From: Bradyrhizobium sp. WSM1743
Lineage (GTDB): Bacteria; Pseudomonadota; Alphaproteobacteria; Rhizobiales; Xanthobacteraceae
Direction: 5' to 3'
DNA: 64,000 bases
Assembly (NCBI RefSeq): GCF_000473065.1
Contig: NZ_AXAZ01000016.1
Span: 84,580-148,579 of the forward strand
Shown: positions 1 to 8,811 of the stretch, in pieces
Position numbering within the stretch: position 1 is the stretch's first letter
Layout of the letters: every line of letters begins with the position of its first letter
Program-made: the position numbers and the translations under genes
Notes under the pieces: model-generated
What the model saw: the letters and a program-made list of their open reading frames with translations, nothing else
Told to the model about the DNA's origin: nothing
Databases searched by the model: none

Positions 1-7
1 GCGATCA

Positions 8-1276
8 TCAAGTCGCGGCTGCCTCACGGCGTGTCACTTCAAGCAGCGCAGTCGCTAAAGCCCGCGGAGACACAGGCTTGACGAGGAAGGCGTCGGCGCC
101 GGCCTCGCGCGAGGCCGCCTCGTCCTCGCCGCGGCCGGACACGCCGATGATCGGGATCTGAGCCAGCGGTGTCGGCAGCGCGCGGATCCGCCTGATGGCC
201 TCGATGCCGTCGATGCCCGGCAGCACCATGTCCATCAGCACCGCGTCGAACGCGCCCTGCTCCAGCCGGTTCACGGCATCCTCGCCGCGCCCGATGAACT
301 CGGCATGATGGCCAAGCTCGGTCAGGATGGTGTTGAGCACGACGCGGCCGAACGGATTGTCCTCGACGCTGAGCACGCGAAGGGCGGCCACCACCTCGGG
401 CTCGCTGCCGTTCTTCGCCTTGCGGGCCTTGCCCGATCCCGCCGCGTCCAGCGACACCGTTAACGTGAAGGTGGCGCCGCCGCCGCGGCGCGGAGCGACG
501 GTGATGTCGCCGCCCATCGCGCGCGCCAATTGCTTGACCGAGGAGAGCCCCAAGCCGGCGCCGCCGAAGCGTGAGGCGATGGTGACATTGGCCTGGGTGA
601 ACGGGCGGAATAGCCGCTTGATCTCGGCCATGGTGAGGCCGATCCCGCTGTCGGAGACCGCAAAGGCGACGCCGGCCCTGCCCTTGCCCTTCGCTTTCCC
701 TCTGGCGGGACGCCACGGCTCGACTGCGATCGCCACGCCACCCTGGTCGGTGAATTTCACGGCATTGTCGATCAGGTTCTCGAGCGCCGCGCGCAGGCGG
801 ACGGGATCACCGACCACGAGTCCAGGCAGCTTTTCGGAGATCTTGACCTCGGCCTGGAGACCTTTGGCCGCGGCGCGGCCGGCCAGCGAATCGCCGGCGC
901 TGCGGGCGAGCGTGCGCAGATTGAACAGGTCTTGCCGCAGCGTGCTGCCGCCCTTCCCGGCGCCTTTGCCCGTTTTGGCAGCGTCCACGAACAGCGTGGC
1001 AAGGCTCGCCAGATGCTCGGCGCCGGCCTTGATGGTATCGGCCCAGCGCCGCTCCCGTTCGCCGAGATCGGACGTCGCGAGCAGGTCGCTGATCGCCAGA
1101 ATCCCGGTCAGGGGGGTGCGGACCTCATGGGCAAAGGCGGCCAGCGCCGCCTGGACGACGTCCGGCGCGACGGCCTTGGTGCTGCGCTTGCGCAACCGGC
1201 CGGCCGCCCCCGGCCGCTTCCGAGGCAGCCGCCTGGACGTCCGCGTGGTGCGCACTGGACGCGTTTTCGCCGCCAT
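8..1276 (-). CDS. Hybrid sensor histidine kinase / response regulator
   Basis: A cytoplasmic hybrid kinase of 422 aa. After a basic, low-complexity N-terminus it has a HisKA dimerisation region with phospho-acceptor His50 in FAHEVRTPLTGI, then an HATPase domain (N box ENLIDNAVKFTD, G boxes DSGIGLT and GGAGLGLS), then a C-terminal receiver of about 120 aa with VEDN, a phospho-acceptor Asp in LMDMVLPG and the conserved Lys in FLVKPVSP. There is no transmembrane or sensory domain, so the input must come from a partner or through the N-terminus. The ATG at 1276 is chosen because AAGGGG lies just upstream; a longer frame to 1348 lacks such a site. It lies downstream of gluQ on the same strand, 101 bp away. 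The signal sensed is unknown. Confidence 0.9.
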   Translation of the reverse strand: MAAKTRPVRTTRTSRRLPRKRPGAAGRLRKRSTKAVAPDVVQAALAAFAHEVRTPLTGILAISDLLATSDLGERERRWADTIKAGAEHLASLATLFVDAAKTGKGAGKGGSTLRQDLFNLRTLARSAGDSLAGRAAAKGLQAEVKISEKLPGLVVGDPVRLRAALENLIDNAVKFTDQGGVAIAVEPWRPARGKAKGKGRAGVAFAVSDSGIGLTMAEIKRLFRPFTQANVTIASRFGGAGLGLSSVKQLARAMGGDITVAPRRGGGATFTLTVSLDAAGSGKARKAKNGSEPEVVAALRVLSVEDNPFGRVVLNTILTELGHHAEFIGRGEDAVNRLEQGAFDAVLMDMVLPGIDGIEAIRRIRALPTPLAQIPIIGVSGRGEDEAASREAGADAFLVKPVSPRALATALLEVTRREAAAT

Positions 1277-1377
1277 GAATCCCCTTCGAAGTACCCTCTT
1301 CGAACCCCGCGCTGGCCAAGCATGACACGGAGGAACGCCCGGAGTCACGGCGACCTTAAGCTAACCCCCAGAGAAAC

Positions 1378-2247
1378 TTAACCTAATCCCACCAGCTGGC
1401 GGATAACGGCAGGCGTCACGCCGGCCGCGCGCAATTCGCGCAGACCGGTCGAACGGCTCGATTTCGAGAGCTTCCGACCCGCCTCATCGCGAATCAGCCG
1501 GTGATGGCGATAGGCGGGCTCGGGCAGGCCGAGCAGGACCTGAAGCAAACGGTGCACCGAGGTGGCGTAAAACAGGTCCTGGCCCCGCACGATCTCGCTG
1601 ACGCCCTGGAGCGCGTCGTCGACGACAACAGACAGATGGTAGCTGGTCGGCGTCTCCTTACGGCCCAGGATCACGTCACCCCAGGCCTCCGGTCGCGCCG
1701 GGACGATGCCGCGCTCGCCATCGGGCCCCTCGCCGAGCTCGTTCCAGCTCAGGCCGGCGGCGCGGCGGCAGGCGGCCGCCATGTCGAGCCGGAGCGCGTA
1801 GGGCACGCCCGAGGCGATCAGTCGTGTCCGCTCGTCAGCCGACAGCGATTTGGCATCACCGGGATAAAGCGGCGCGCCATCGGGATCACGCGGCCACGGC
1901 CCACCGGCCTCGCGCGCGGCCACCAGCTTTGCGATCTCGGCCCGGCTTTCGAAGGCCGGATAGAGGAGACGGAGCGCAGAGAGCTTTTCCAACGCGGCGT
2001 GATAGTCGGCGAGATGTTCGGACTGCCGGCGCACCGGCGTTTCCCAGGCAATTCCGAGCCAGGCGAGGTCCTCGTAGATCGCCGTCTCATAGTCCGGCCG
2101 GCAGCGCGCCGCGTCGATGTCCTCGATCCGCAGCAACAGCCGCCCGCCGGTCTGCCGCGCGCGATCGAAGTTGAGCAGCGCGGAATAGGCGTGGCCGAGA
2201 TGCAGGAAGCCGTTCGGGCTCGGGGCAAATCGGAAAACGGGTGGCAT
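1378..2247 (-). CDS. gluQ: Glutamyl-Q tRNA(Asp) synthetase
   Basis: GluQ-RS activates glutamate and attaches it to queuosine at position 34 of tRNA(Asp). The 289-aa length fits this truncated GluRS paralogue, which has a Rossmann catalytic core but no anticodon-binding domain. FAPSPNGFLHLGHAYSALLN is the HIGH-type motif and KLSKSSRST is the KMSKS-type motif. The zinc-ligand cysteines of the E. coli enzyme appear absent: the usual YPCFCTR reads YPAFESR and the following YPGTC-type segment reads YPGDAK. The start overlaps the stop of the upstream nucleotidyltransferase gene by one base (TGATG), suggesting translational coupling. Confidence 0.93.
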   Translation of the reverse strand: MPPVFRFAPSPNGFLHLGHAYSALLNFDRARQTGGRLLLRIEDIDAARCRPDYETAIYEDLAWLGIAWETPVRRQSEHLADYHAALEKLSALRLLYPAFESRAEIAKLVAAREAGGPWPRDPDGAPLYPGDAKSLSADERTRLIASGVPYALRLDMAAACRRAAGLSWNELGEGPDGERGIVPARPEAWGDVILGRKETPTSYHLSVVVDDALQGVSEIVRGQDLFYATSVHRLLQVLLGLPEPAYRHHRLIRDEAGRKLSKSSRSTGLRELRAAGVTPAVIRQLVGLG

Positions 2248-3101
2248 CAGACGGGTCGAAACGGAAAACTGGCGCCGTTCTCCCGCTCGAGGCGCTCGAC
2301 CACGTCGCGATAAAACTGCTCCGCCCGAAGGATCATGTCTTCCGATGCACCCGCTCCACCTCCCTCGAATATCCCGCGCGCCAGCTCGAATTCCGAATCG
2401 ATGAAGTTGGCGACCGCACGCGGCAGAGGTGCAGAGCCGAGTTCGTGCGAGACTGCCTTCCGCTCCATGAGACTGGTGATCTCCGCTCTCAATTCGCCCG
2501 GCGGATCACACTCCTCCATAAGGGTCGGGAAATGCATCGGCGCGACGGCTTCGGTTGGACGCATGCGCAGCCATCGCAAAGCGGCAGCGGGCCGAAGTGC
2601 ATAGAAGATCTTCTTTTGCGCGACGCTCGTCCCGTCCCCAAAATAGACCCGGCGCTGACGCTCTCCGAGATGAAGATAGTGCCGGCAAACGGCCTCCCGG
2701 CTCGCGGCCTTTCTGGCAAACGCCAGAAACTCTTCGCGAAACCATGCCTGCCCCCTGTAAACGACGGGCGAGCACAGCCACTCCACAATCACCGCATTTC
2801 CCTTCAACAGGAGTTGCAACGCCTTGCGCAAGTCCCATCCATTGGTATCGAGATCCCCCTCGAACGGGAGTTCAATCACGTCGCGACTTACCCAAGGCGT
2901 AATGTGATCGACCGCGCGACGCACGTACACAAAACGGCAGTCATAGTCGCTGTCTGGGGAGGCAAAACCCCAGGCCCGGCTGCCGCTTTCGATGGCCAGC
3001 GGCAGGAAGACGCGGTGTTCGTCGACGACGCGATCCAGCATGGCATCGATCAGGGCGACTTTCTCGCCGTCCATCTCCACGGGAATACTTCTCAAAGTCA
3101 T
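2247..3101 (-). CDS. RlaP/YcgL-like predicted nucleotidyltransferase
   Basis: A 284-aa protein of the DNA polymerase beta-like nucleotidyltransferase superfamily, close to the RlaP group (COG3541-type). The signature is GSRAWGFASPDSDYDCRF near residue 40, the GS...SDxD active-site strand and helix, followed by the family-typical DTNGWDLRKALQLLLKGN and VEWLCSPVVY segments. The start at 3101 has GGAAGC upstream; a frame to 3176 exists but has no better site. The substrate is unknown. RlaP proteins are linked to RNA repair in other bacteria, and the TGATG coupling to gluQ is compatible with RNA-end or tRNA work, but this is inference. Confidence 0.8.
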   Translation of the reverse strand: MTLRSIPVEMDGEKVALIDAMLDRVVDEHRVFLPLAIESGSRAWGFASPDSDYDCRFVYVRRAVDHITPWVSRDVIELPFEGDLDTNGWDLRKALQLLLKGNAVIVEWLCSPVVYRGQAWFREEFLAFARKAASREAVCRHYLHLGERQRRVYFGDGTSVAQKKIFYALRPAAALRWLRMRPTEAVAPMHFPTLMEECDPPGELRAEITSLMERKAVSHELGSAPLPRAVANFIDSEFELARGIFEGGGAGASEDMILRAEQFYRDVVERLERENGASFPFRPV

Positions 3102-3196
3102 CGAACGCTTCCGGGATTCCGATAGTATGGTCTTAATCTTATCGTCCCAAGCCGTCCACAGGACACCAATCCGCATCGCGGCGAGCCGATGAATTC

Positions 3197-3850
3197 ATGA
3201 CCATCCACCTCGAAACCCAGTCCGATCTCGAAGAGGCCGTCCACGCGCTGATCAAGCGCGATCCGCGTCTCAAACCCGTGCTCGAGCTCGCGGGCATGCC
3301 GGCCCTGCGGCGGCGCGAGCCGGGTTTTACGGGGCTGGCACACATCGTCTGCGGGCAGCAGCTCTCGACCGCGAGTGCCGCGGCGATCTGGGGACGGCTG
3401 TCGGCCGCGTTCGATCCCTTCGACCATGACGCCGTCCGCCGCGCCCGCACCGACCGGCTGGGGCGGCTCGGCCTCTCCGCCGCCAAGATCAAGACGCTGA
3501 AGCATCTCGCCCGCGAGATCACCGCGCAGCGACTGAACCTCGACGTGCTCGCGGAGGAGGATGCCGACGCCGCGCATCACACGCTGATCGCGCTGCCGGG
3601 CATCGGCCCCTGGACCGCCGACGTCTACCTGCTGTTCTGCCTCGGCCACGGCGATGCCTGGCCGGCGGGCGACCTCGCCGTGCAGGAGGGCATCCGCATC
3701 GGGCTCGGCCTCAAGGCGCGGCCGACGGAGAAGCAGATGGCGCCGCTCGCCGAACCCTGGCGCCCGCTGCGCGGCGCCGCCGCGCATCTGTGGTGGAGCT
3801 ACTATCGTGCCGTGAAGAAACGCGAGGGCGTGCTCGCGGCATCAGGCTAA
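3197..3850 (+). CDS. DNA-3-methyladenine glycosylase II (AlkA-type)
   Basis: A base-excision-repair glycosylase of 217 aa that removes alkylated purines. It has the HhH-GPD fold: IVCGQQLSTASAAAIWGRL, the helix-hairpin-helix LPGIGPWTADVYLL, and the catalytic Asp in WPAGDLAVQEGIRIG. It lacks the extra N-terminal domain of E. coli AlkA, which is normal for the short rhizobial form. Its 3' end overlaps the 3' end of the convergent LysR gene by 4 bp. The start ATG at 3197 has only a weak ribosome site. Confidence 0.88.
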   Translation: MTIHLETQSDLEEAVHALIKRDPRLKPVLELAGMPALRRREPGFTGLAHIVCGQQLSTASAAAIWGRLSAAFDPFDHDAVRRARTDRLGRLGLSAAKIKTLKHLAREITAQRLNLDVLAEEDADAAHHTLIALPGIGPWTADVYLLFCLGHGDAWPAGDLAVQEGIRIGLGLKARPTEKQMAPLAEPWRPLRGAAAHLWWSYYRAVKKREGVLAASG

Positions 3851-4734
3851 CCCCGCAGCCTCGCGCGGTCGACCCGGGCGCATTCGGCGACGAAATCGAC
3901 CACTGCGCGCACCGCCGGGAGCTCGACGAGATCGGGATGGGCCAGCAGCCAGAGATCCGCGACGCTGGCGAGTTTCTGCGGCGCGACGCGCACGAGATCG
4001 GAATAGGCTTCGGCGACGAAGCACGACAGCGCCGAGATTCCGATCCCGGCGCGGACCGCCGCCAGCATGTCCCCCTGGGACGAGCAGCGCATCACCACCC
4101 TCGCCTGCCGCGTGACGACGTCGCTCCAGCGCGCAAGCTGCGCATTGGATGCCTGGTCGGCGAAGCCGATGACGCTGTGCTCCTTCCACTCGCCACGGCG
4201 TTCAGGCAAGGACCGCCCGGCGGCATAATCGCGCGAGGCATAGAAGCCCGTGCCGAGACGGCCGATCTTGCGGCCGACCAGGTTCTCCTCCCCGCTGTCG
4301 AAAGGCCGCAGCACCACGTCCGCCTCACGCCGGCGCACGCTCGCCGGAAACGGATGGGTGATGATCTCGAGCTGGATATGATCGTGCGCACGCAGGAAGG
4401 CCGGCAAGCGCGGCATCAGCCAGTGCGAGGCCAGCGTCGCGCCGATCGACAGCTTGACGATGCCGCGCGCCTTGTGTCCTCCCGCTGCGACCGCGGTCTC
4501 GGCCCGTAGGGCCGCGGCCGCCATCGCCTCGGCGTGCTCGCGCAACGTCCTTCCATCTGCCGTCAGCGCCAGGCCGTCGGTGGCGCGCGCCACCAATCGG
4601 GTGCCGAGCTGGGCTTCCAGCGCCGCGATCTTGCGGCTGACGGTGGGATGGCTGGTGTGCAGCCGGCGGGCGGCGGCGGTGAAGCTGCCGGTATCGGCGA
4701 CCGCGACGAAGGTCTTGCAAAGGTCCCAGTCCAT
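3847..4734 (-). CDS. LysR-family transcriptional regulator
   Basis: A 295-aa LysR-type regulator. Residues 1-60 form the winged helix-turn-helix (CKTFVAVADTGSFTAAARRL, then PTVSRKIAALEAQLG), and the remainder is the periplasmic-binding-protein-like effector domain. It is transcribed away from the nitronate monooxygenase gene across a 178-bp gap that contains a 7-bp-arm palindrome (4765-4782). This is the classic layout for a LysR protein controlling the divergent operon and itself. The effector is unknown; the operon content suggests a nitro or acyl compound. Confidence 0.9.
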   Translation of the reverse strand: MDWDLCKTFVAVADTGSFTAAARRLHTSHPTVSRKIAALEAQLGTRLVARATDGLALTADGRTLREHAEAMAAAALRAETAVAAGGHKARGIVKLSIGATLASHWLMPRLPAFLRAHDHIQLEIITHPFPASVRRREADVVLRPFDSGEENLVGRKIGRLGTGFYASRDYAAGRSLPERRGEWKEHSVIGFADQASNAQLARWSDVVTRQARVVMRCSSQGDMLAAVRAGIGISALSCFVAEAYSDLVRVAPQKLASVADLWLLAHPDLVELPAVRAVVDFVAECARVDRARLRG

Positions 4735-4764
4735 CGGCTGTCCCGTTCATATCCGAATGACCAT

Positions 4765-4782
4765 CCGTTCATTATTGAACGG
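4765..4782. promoter_or_regulatory. Palindromic candidate operator for the divergent LysR regulator
   Basis: The sequence CCGTTCATTATTGAACGG has perfect 7-bp arms around TTAT. It lies 31 bp upstream of the LysR start and about 130 bp upstream of the nitronate monooxygenase start. Position and symmetry suit a LysR-type site, but no binding is shown. Confidence 0.45.
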
Positions 4783-4912
4783 CCGGAGCGCGCCGTCCAA
4801 CCTTATAGTGGGATCAAATCCGCAACACGGGCGGCGATCCGCCCGGGCGACAATCAACAGGGAAACGCCTCGTCATCCGCCCGCCGGCGGGACCGCGTTT
4901 CGGGAGGACATG

Positions 4913-5887
4913 ATGGCGCTGCCCACTCTCTTGAAGGATTCGCTCGAGCTGCCCGTGGTCGGCTCGCCGCTGTTCATCGTCTCCGGCCCGGAGCTGGTGA
5001 TCGCCCAATGCAAGGCGGGCGTGGTCGGCTCGTTTCCCGCGCTCAATGCCCGCCCGGTCGAGAAGCTCGGCGAATGGCTGAGCCGGATCGAGGACGAGCT
5101 CGGCGAATACAGATCGCGCAATCCCGGCAAGAAGGTCGCGCCCTACGCCGTCAACCAGATCTGCCATGCCTCCAACGACCGGCTGATGAAGGACATGGAG
5201 ACCTGCGTGAAGCATAAGGCGCCCATCATCATCACTTCGCTGCGGCCGCCGGCGGAGATCGTCGAGGCCGCGCACTCCTATGGCGGGCTGGTGTTCCACG
5301 ACGTCATCAATGTCAAGCATGCGCGCAAAGCCGCCGAGCAGGGCGTCGACGGCCTGATCCTGGTCTGCGCCGGCGCGGGCGGACATGCCGGCACGCTGTC
5401 GCCCTTCGCGCTGGTGCGCGAGGTCAAGCAATGGTTCGATGGCGCGATCCTGCTGTCGGGCGCGATCAGCGACGGCTTCGGCATCGCCTCCGCGCTGACG
5501 CTGGGTGCCGACCTGGCCTATGTGGGCACGCGCTTCATTGCGACCAAGGAAGCCAATGCCGATGAAGCCTACAAATCGGCGCTGACACAGCACGCCGCGC
5601 ACGACATCGTCTACACCAACCTGTTCACCGGCGTGCACGGCAACTATCTGGGCCCCTCGATCGCCGCCGCCGGGCTCGACCCGGGCAATCTTCCCGCCGC
5701 CGACAAATCGAAGATGAATTTCGGCTCCGGCGGCAACATGAAATCCAAGGCATGGCGCGACATCTGGGGATCGGGCCAGGGCATCGGCCAGATCACCGAC
5801 GTCCCTCCCGTCGCCGAGCTCGTCGATCGCATGAAGGGTGAATTCGATCAAGCGAGGCGCGATTTCCTGATGCGCGTGAGCGCCTGA
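4913..5887 (+). CDS. Nitronate monooxygenase (NPD/2-nitropropane dioxygenase family)
   Basis: An FMN-dependent TIM-barrel enzyme of 324 aa that would oxidise alkyl nitronates to carbonyl compounds and nitrite. Family features are GSPLFIVSGPELVIAQCKAG at the N-terminus, the phosphate-binding CAGAGGHAGTLSPFALV and the later LSGAISDGFGIASAL and GTRFIATKEA. Two ATGs occur at 4910 and 4913. The second is preferred because its spacing from GGGAGG matches that of the next gene (5923). It opens a same-strand cluster with an ABC binding protein, an acyl-CoA ligase and a flavin monooxygenase. Confidence 0.87.
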   Translation: MALPTLLKDSLELPVVGSPLFIVSGPELVIAQCKAGVVGSFPALNARPVEKLGEWLSRIEDELGEYRSRNPGKKVAPYAVNQICHASNDRLMKDMETCVKHKAPIIITSLRPPAEIVEAAHSYGGLVFHDVINVKHARKAAEQGVDGLILVCAGAGGHAGTLSPFALVREVKQWFDGAILLSGAISDGFGIASALTLGADLAYVGTRFIATKEANADEAYKSALTQHAAHDIVYTNLFTGVHGNYLGPSIAAAGLDPGNLPAADKSKMNFGSGGNMKSKAWRDIWGSGQGIGQITDVPPVAELVDRMKGEFDQARRDFLMRVSA

Positions 5888-5922
5888 CGTCTCGGACTGT
5901 CAACATAAAACGGGAGGACATC

Positions 5923-7107
5923 ATGAAGCTGGCAGCCGCATTGCTCGGCCTGTCCCTGCTGGCGCTCAGCGGCGGCGGCGCCCATGCCGAAGGCACGGGC
6001 GAGATCCGCATCGGACAGACCCTGCCCTATAGCGGCCCGGCCTCCGGCTTCGGCGCGATCGGACGGACGCAGGAGGCGTTCTTCGAGAAGATCAACGCCG
6101 AAGGCGGCATTAACGGCCGCAAGGTCAAGTTCATCACGCTGGACGATGCCTATTCGCCGCCGAAGACGGTCGAGCAGACCCGCAAGCTGGTGGAGCAGGA
6201 CGAGGTGCTGATGATGTTCGGTTCGCTCGGCACCGCCACCAACAGCGCCGTGCAGCGCTACCTCAACGGCAAGAAGGTGCCGCAGCTGTTCGTGCTCTCG
6301 GGCGCGACAAAATGGGCCGATCCGCAGAAATACCCGTGGACCATGCCTGGCATGGCCGCTTACGAATCTGAGGGCGTGGTCTATGCCAAGCACGTGCTGC
6401 GCACCAAGCCCGACGCGAAGATCGCCATCCTGTCCCAGAACGACGATTTCGGCCGCGACTATGTCGCCGGATTCAAGCGCGCGCTCGGCGACAAGGCAGC
6501 GAGCATGATCGTTGCGGAGCAGACCTATGAGACCAGCGCGCCGACGATCAGCTCGCAACTCTCAACTTTGAAGGCGTCAGGGGCAGACGTGCTGTTCGGC
6601 GTCGTGCTCGGCAAGTTCACCTCGCAGATGATCAAGGGCGTGGCCGAGATCGGCTGGAAGCCCGAGCTGTTCTTCGTGCCGACCTCGGCCTCGTCGATCT
6701 CGTTCCTGGAGCCTGCGGGCCTCGACAACGCCGTCGGCCTGATCTCGTCGAGCAATCAGAAGGACACGATGGACCCGCAATGGGCCAGCGATCCCGGCGT
6801 GAAGGAGTATTTCACCTTCATGAAGCAATACATGCCGAACGCGGACCTCTCCAATTCCAACTACGCGGCCGGTTATCACTATGCGACGCTGCTGATGACG
6901 GTGCTGAAGGCGTGCAAGGATGATTTCAGCCGGGACAACATCATGCGCCAGGCGGCCTCGCTGAAGGAGGTGAAGCTGCCGCTGTTGCTCCCGGGCATGG
7001 CGGTTTCGACCGGCCCCGACGACTATCTGCCGTTCCAGCAGCTTCAGCTCCGCCGCTTCAACGGCAAGAGCTGGGTGGGCTTCGGCGACGTGCTGGACGA
7101 TCGCTAG
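5923..7107 (+). CDS. Branched-chain amino acid-type ABC substrate-binding protein (orphan)
   Basis: A periplasmic LivK-like protein of 394 aa with a cleavable signal peptide of about 22 residues ending AHA, then the type I fold (IRIGQTLPYSGPASGFGAIG, INAEGGINGRKVKFITLDDA, QTRKLVEQDEVLMMFGSLGT). A GGGAGG site precedes the ATG. It sits 35 bp after the nitronate monooxygenase and 15 bp before the acyl-CoA ligase, so it is co-transcribed with enzymes and not with permease or ATPase genes. It must borrow a Liv membrane complex encoded elsewhere. Proteins of this class often bind aromatic or acyl compounds. Confidence 0.9.
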   Translation: MKLAAALLGLSLLALSGGGAHAEGTGEIRIGQTLPYSGPASGFGAIGRTQEAFFEKINAEGGINGRKVKFITLDDAYSPPKTVEQTRKLVEQDEVLMMFGSLGTATNSAVQRYLNGKKVPQLFVLSGATKWADPQKYPWTMPGMAAYESEGVVYAKHVLRTKPDAKIAILSQNDDFGRDYVAGFKRALGDKAASMIVAEQTYETSAPTISSQLSTLKASGADVLFGVVLGKFTSQMIKGVAEIGWKPELFFVPTSASSISFLEPAGLDNAVGLISSSNQKDTMDPQWASDPGVKEYFTFMKQYMPNADLSNSNYAAGYHYATLLMTVLKACKDDFSRDNIMRQAASLKEVKLPLLLPGMAVSTGPDDYLPFQQLQLRRFNGKSWVGFGDVLDDR

Positions 7108-7122
7108 ACTCGAGGACACACA

Positions 7123-8649
7123 ATGATCATCAGCGGTGAACGCCGGATCGGCTACGACGAGATCCAGGCGCGTATCAGACGCGCGGCGAGCGGCTTTCGC
7201 GCGCTCGGGCTCGCCGAGGGCGACCCGGTTGCGATGATGCTGCGCAATGATTTTGCGCTGTTCGAGGTGGTTGCGGCCTCGGCCGCGCTGGGCAGCCCGG
7301 TGGTGCCGATCAACTGGCACCTCAAGGCCGAGGAGGTCCGTTACATCCTGACCGACAGCGGCGCGAAGATTCTGGTCTGCCACGCCGACCTGCTGCCGCA
7401 AATTCGCGGCGGCATTCCGGAGGATGTCCGCCTGCTCGTCGTCGCGACGCCGCCGGAGCTCGCGGCGACCTTCGCCATTCCCCCAGAACTGACCCACGTC
7501 CCGGCGGGACTGACCGATTGGGATCGCTGGCGCGATGGCCATCCGGAAATGCAGGAGCCGCCGCGCCGGGCCGCGGCGATGATCTACACCTCCGGCACCA
7601 CGGGCATGCCGAAAGGCGTGCGGCGCATGCCGATGCAGCCGGAACAGGCCGCCGCCTCCGAACGCGTTGGCGCGATCGCCTACGGCATCAAGCCGCGCGA
7701 GGGCCAGGTGGTGCTGATCAATGGGCCGATGTATCACTCGGCGCCGCATTCCTACGGCATGATGGCCTTCCGCAACGGCTGCACCATCGTCCTCCAGGCA
7801 CGGTTCGACGCCGAGGAGCTGCTGGCGCTGATCGAACGCCACCGTGTGACGCATATCCACATGGTGCCGACCATGTTTGTCCGCCTGCTCCGCCTGCCTG
7901 AGGAGGTCAGGCAGCGCTACGACCTGTCGTCGCTGCGCTTCGTTGTGCACGGCGCGGCGCCCTGCCCGCCCGAGGTCAAGCGGGCCATGATCGATTGGTG
8001 GGGACCGGTCATCAACGAATATTTCGGCTCGACCGAGACCGGCATCCCGGTCTGGCACTCGGCCGAGGAGGCGTTGAAGAAGCCCGGCACAGTCGGCCGC
8101 GCCATCGAAGGCGGCATCGTCAAGATTTTTCGCGATGACGGCAGCCTCTGCGACGTCAATGAGGTTGGCGAGATCTACATGCGCCAGACCGCCGTGCCGG
8201 ACTTCGACTATCACGGCAAGGCTCAGGCCCGCGCCGAGGCCGGGCGCGATGGCCTCGTCAGCGTCGGCGACGTCGGCTATCTCGACGAGGACGGCTATCT
8301 GTTCCTGTGCGACCGCAAGCGCGACATGGTGATCTCGGGCGGCGTCAACATCTATCCCGCCGAGATCGAGAACGCGCTGATCGCCATGCCTGGCGTACGC
8401 GATTGCGCCGTGTTCGGCATTCCGGACGCGGAATATGGCGAGCGATTGTGCGCCTGCATCGAGCCGGAAGCCGGCGCACAGCTCTCTGCCAACGCGGTGC
8501 AGGCTTTTCTGCGCGAGCGCCTGGCCAACTTCAAGGTGCCGAAGGAGGTCCAGTTCCTGGATGCGTTGCCCCGCGAGGCAACCGGAAAAATCTTCAAACG
8601 CAAGCTGCGCGATCCTTATTGGGCAGATCGGAGGCGGGGCGGCGCTTAG
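7123..8649 (+). CDS. Acyl-CoA synthetase (AMP-binding family)
   Basis: A 508-aa adenylate-forming ligase that would convert a carboxylate to its CoA thioester with ATP. Visible motifs are the P-loop-like YTSGTTGMPKGV near residue 155, NEYFGSTETG, the hinge region YLFLCDRKRDMVISGGVNIYP and the C-terminal catalytic Lys in ATGKIFKRKL. The length is typical of medium- or long-chain and aromatic acyl-CoA ligases. GAGGAC lies 5 bp before the ATG. Substrate specificity cannot be read from the sequence. Confidence 0.9.
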   Translation: MIISGERRIGYDEIQARIRRAASGFRALGLAEGDPVAMMLRNDFALFEVVAASAALGSPVVPINWHLKAEEVRYILTDSGAKILVCHADLLPQIRGGIPEDVRLLVVATPPELAATFAIPPELTHVPAGLTDWDRWRDGHPEMQEPPRRAAAMIYTSGTTGMPKGVRRMPMQPEQAAASERVGAIAYGIKPREGQVVLINGPMYHSAPHSYGMMAFRNGCTIVLQARFDAEELLALIERHRVTHIHMVPTMFVRLLRLPEEVRQRYDLSSLRFVVHGAAPCPPEVKRAMIDWWGPVINEYFGSTETGIPVWHSAEEALKKPGTVGRAIEGGIVKIFRDDGSLCDVNEVGEIYMRQTAVPDFDYHGKAQARAEAGRDGLVSVGDVGYLDEDGYLFLCDRKRDMVISGGVNIYPAEIENALIAMPGVRDCAVFGIPDAEYGERLCACIEPEAGAQLSANAVQAFLRERLANFKVPKEVQFLDALPREATGKIFKRKLRDPYWADRRRGGA

Positions 8650-8811
8650 ACGTTCTCCGGCCAGCATCCGCGCGAGTGGAATGCCGGTCATATTCCGTCC
8701 GAGCAGGGCCGCATGCCGGCCTCGCTCGGGTTCGCCGCTTTTGGCCGGCGGCGAAACCGTATAGCGTTCGATCTCAGAGGAAACGCCGCGAAGACGGCCA
8801 TGAGGTCGCGC

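Noticed and set aside
4454..4912. N-terminal extension of the nitronate monooxygenase
   Set aside because: The frame is open upstream but crosses the divergent LysR gene, and the strong GGGAGG site marks the start at 4913.
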